Assembly (NCBI GenBank): GCA_900771165.1
Contig: CAAGMX010000024.1
Coordinates: forward strand, 1 to 6,368
DNA from: Victivallales bacterium
GTDB taxonomy: Bacteria; Verrucomicrobiota; Lentisphaeria; Oligosphaerales; Oligosphaeraceae
Length of the DNA stretch: 6,368 nucleotides
Reading direction: 5' to 3'
Both the position numbers and the translations under genes were made by a program. This document shows positions 5,300 to 6,368 of this stretch, one piece after another (position 1 is the first letter of the stretch; every line of letters begins with the position of its first letter). The notes under the pieces are model-generated. The model made no database searches and was not told where the DNA came from. It worked only from the letters and a program-made list of their open reading frames with translations.

Positions 5300-6130
5300 T
5301 TAGTAGGGCGTGACGTTCACACTGGGATATTCCTTATATCCGCTTTCGGTGATGAGCGCGCACTGGGTGACAGCGCCATTGCTTCCCATGCACCACATCT
5401 CCGCCGTCTTGTCGGCGCTGAGCGCCTCGGCATGGCCATCCCAGAAGGCCATGTTGCACTGGTTGGCGTGATGGGCGCTCAGAGTGGACAGGTTGGGGTT
5501 GTACGTGTAGTCCCGGGGACCGACACGGGAGGCGCCCTTGTTGGTGGCGGCCTTATTGGAAGTCTGGACGGAGCATCCCAGGAGCCAGCGCTGGGCGGCG
5601 GGGACCTTGCCGCTGTCGGGGCGGAGTCCCGTGCCGCCGTTGTTCAGCATCACATGGATCTTGGGTTCGATGCCGCCCCAGGTGCAGTCCGCCTCGGAGT
5701 ATCCCGCCGTGGTATTCCGGCAGGAAGGCATCCCGTAGGCCGTGGTCACGTGTTCCATCAGGTCCGTCTGGGGCTTTTCGCCCCGGAGGATGGTGCAGTG
5801 TTCCACGCCGGCCGGCCAGTATCCCAGGCCCAGGCATCCGTTTTCGGCATTGCCATTGTTGCGGGTATCCACATAGGGTTTTCCGTCGGAGTAGGCGGCA
5901 GGATAGTACCAGTAGGCGCCATACTGGGAGCCGGGGACAGTCACGATGTAGCCGTCGTAGTCATCAGAGTAGAGGAGCAGTCCCAGGATGCACTGCTTCT
6001 GGTTATTGATGCAGGAGATAGCCCGTGCCTTGGCCCGCGCCTTGGAGAGGGCAGGCAGCAGCATGGCGGCCAGAATGGCGATGATGGCGATGACCACGAG
6101 CAATTCAATGAGAGTGAAGGATTTTTTCAT
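5300..6130 (-). CDS. Prepilin-type N-terminal cleavage/methylation protein with H-X9-DG motif
   Basis: The 276-residue protein starts MKKS-FTLIE and continues with a hydrophobic helix (about residues 10-28), then [17 protein letters not shown] and an NNQKQ segment. This is the type IV prepilin/pseudopilin signature: cleavage is expected before F5, with the conserved Glu at +5 (E9). The C-terminal half holds H221-X9-D231-G232, the motif of the processing-associated H-X9-DG family that is highly multiplied in Lentisphaerota, Planctomycetes and Verrucomicrobia. After export and cleavage it would sit in the inner membrane or assemble into a pseudopilus-like structure; the actual role of this family is unclear. 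The residue before the cleavage site is Ser, not the standard Gly. The protein has about ten cysteines, nine of them beyond residue 45, so disulfides are possible. The start is the ATG at 6130, with a GGGGA ribosome site about 7 nt upstream; a 15-residue longer reading is not needed. It has its own promoter. Confidence 0.9.
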   Translation of the reverse strand: MKKSFTLIELLVVIAIIAILAAMLLPALSKARAKARAISCINNQKQCILGLLLYSDDYDGYIVTVPGSQYGAYWYYPAAYSDGKPYVDTRNNGNAENGCLGLGYWPAGVEHCTILRGEKPQTDLMEHVTTAYGMPSCRNTTAGYSEADCTWGGIEPKIHVMLNNGGTGLRPDSGKVPAAQRWLLGCSVQTSNKAATNKGASRVGPRDYTYNPNLSTLSAHHANQCNMAFWDGHAEALSADKTAEMWCMGSNGAVTQCALITESGYKEYPSVNVTPY

Positions 6131-6137
6131 TGTCTTT

Positions 6138-6142
6138 TCCCC
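6138..6142 (-). promoter_or_regulatory. Ribosome binding site of the prepilin-like gene
   Basis: On the - strand GGGGA followed by AAAGACA precedes the ATG at 6130, at about 7 nt spacing. It supports this start over the upstream ATG at 6175. It is the only recognisable Shine-Dalgarno-like site among the five genes. Confidence 0.5.
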
Positions 6143-6186
6143 AATGGGTAGAGGATTCCTGTGAGAGAGAAACAAGACCTAGGGTC

Positions 6187-6217
6187 GCCGGGGAGGAGAA
6201 GGCATCTCGCCCCCGGC
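6187..6217 (-). other. Stable hairpin in the 5' leader of the prepilin-like gene
   Basis: GCCGGGG (6187-6193) pairs with CCCCGGC (6211-6217), and further in GAGA (6196-6199) pairs with TCTC (6205-6208) around a 5-nt loop; G6195 and C6210 could add a pair. This gives an 11-12 bp interrupted stem, placed roughly 13 nt after the predicted transcription start and about 57 nt before the start codon. A 5' hairpin like this can protect mRNA from decay or regulate translation. No T run follows, so it is not a typical terminator. Confidence 0.5.
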
Positions 6218-6236
6218 AACGCCAACATCAGGGAAA

Positions 6237-6264
6237 AGTATAGGAAAATTCCAGGGGATTTCAA
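6237..6264 (-). promoter_or_regulatory. Sigma-70-type promoter of the prepilin-like gene
   Basis: Read on the - strand, TTGAAA (6264-6259) is followed after 16 bp by TATACT (6242-6237), both close to the TTGACA and TATAAT consensus. Transcription would begin near 6230 and give a leader of about 100 nt before the ATG at 6130. It lies just downstream of the terminator at 6306-6332, as expected for a gene with its own transcription unit. Confidence 0.6.
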
Positions 6265-6274
6265 GGCTTTTCCT

Positions 6275-6304
6275 CTGGAAAATCCGGCCCTTGTAACTGG
6301 AAAA
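6275..6304 (-). repeat. Direct repeat of CTGGAAAA upstream of the promoter
   Basis: CTGGAAAA occurs at 6275-6282 and again at 6297-6304, 22 bp apart, or about two helical turns, just upstream of the -35 box at 6264-6259. A shorter inverted copy, TTCCAG, lies at 6249-6254 inside the -35/-10 spacer. The arrangement could be an operator, but the second copy partly overlaps the terminator's A run. Confidence 0.35.
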
Positions 6305-6305
6305 G

Positions 6306-6332
6306 GTAAACGCCCGCTTTTCGAGCGTTTAC
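6306..6332. terminator. Bidirectional intrinsic terminator
   Basis: GTAAACGC (6306-6313) and GCGTTTAC (6325-6332) form a perfect 8-bp stem, with a further CG/CG (6315-6316/6322-6323) after one mismatch and a CTTTT loop. On the - strand it is followed by CTTTTCC, on the + strand by TCTTTC. It most likely ends a - strand gene lying to the right of the window, insulating it from the prepilin-like gene. Confidence 0.7.
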
Positions 6333-6368
6333 TCTTTCAAAGTGCAGTCAGTGCCTTAAGTCCTGCAA

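Noticed and set aside
4247..6151. A 634-codon open frame on the + strand lying antisense to the TauE/SafE and prepilin-like genes
   Set aside because: It is the complement of two well-supported genes in GC-rich DNA. Its translation is rich in Gly, Gln, His and Glu, with no recognisable domain, and it spans the spacer between two unrelated genes.
1..6368. Mobile elements, CRISPR array, tRNA or rRNA, phage genes, toxin-antitoxin pairs
   Set aside because: Nothing resembling a transposase, integrase, regularly spaced repeat, cloverleaf or rRNA segment was seen; the five genes are chromosomal-type functions.

Overview
The window carries five complete or near-complete protein genes, three on the + strand and two on the - strand, meeting tail to tail near 4120-4256. 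The DNA is GC-rich (roughly 60% by eye). The best lineage clue is the last gene. It encodes a type IV prepilin-like protein with the N-terminal pattern [12 protein letters not shown]...[11 protein letters not shown]...C..N and a C-terminal H-X9-DG motif, a combination typical of the Planctomycetes-Verrucomicrobia-Lentisphaerota group and especially of Victivallis-like Lentisphaerota, which often live in animal guts. An LpxH-like hydrolase fits a Gram-negative, lipid A-making cell. The lineage is inferred from memory of these families, not from a search.

Layout. 15-869 (+): LpxH-type metallophosphoesterase (GTG start, frame open to the window edge). 844-2724 (+): L-fucose isomerase FucI, overlapping the previous gene by 26 bp. 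2725-2956: 232 bp gap without a gene. 2957-4120 (+): N-acylglucosamine 2-epimerase (AGE) family protein. 4121-4255: convergent gap rich in hairpins, with a good bidirectional terminator at the end of the AGE gene. 4256-5059 (-): TauE/SafE-family membrane transporter. 5060-5299: 240 bp gap holding a polypurine tract and a set of mutually exclusive GC-rich hairpins. 5300-6130 (-): prepilin-like H-X9-DG protein. 6131-6368: its leader and promoter (TTGAAA-16-TATACT on the - strand) and, behind that, a second bidirectional terminator insulating it from whatever lies to the right.

How the genes may work together. FucI turns L-fucose into L-fuculose, and an AGE-family enzyme interconverts 2-epimeric sugars such as GlcNAc/ManNAc or Glc/Man. 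Side by side they suggest use of host-glycan or algal sugars, but the AGE substrate cannot be fixed from sequence. FucI uses only AAG for its 34 lysines, unlike its neighbours, which suggests high expression. The LpxH-like, TauE/SafE-like and prepilin-like genes have no evident pathway link to the sugar genes.

No mobile element, CRISPR array, tRNA or rRNA was seen, and I found no convincing new multi-gene system. The most unusual non-coding signal is the attenuator-like hairpin set in front of the TauE/SafE gene, followed by the repeat arrangement at the prepilin promoter.
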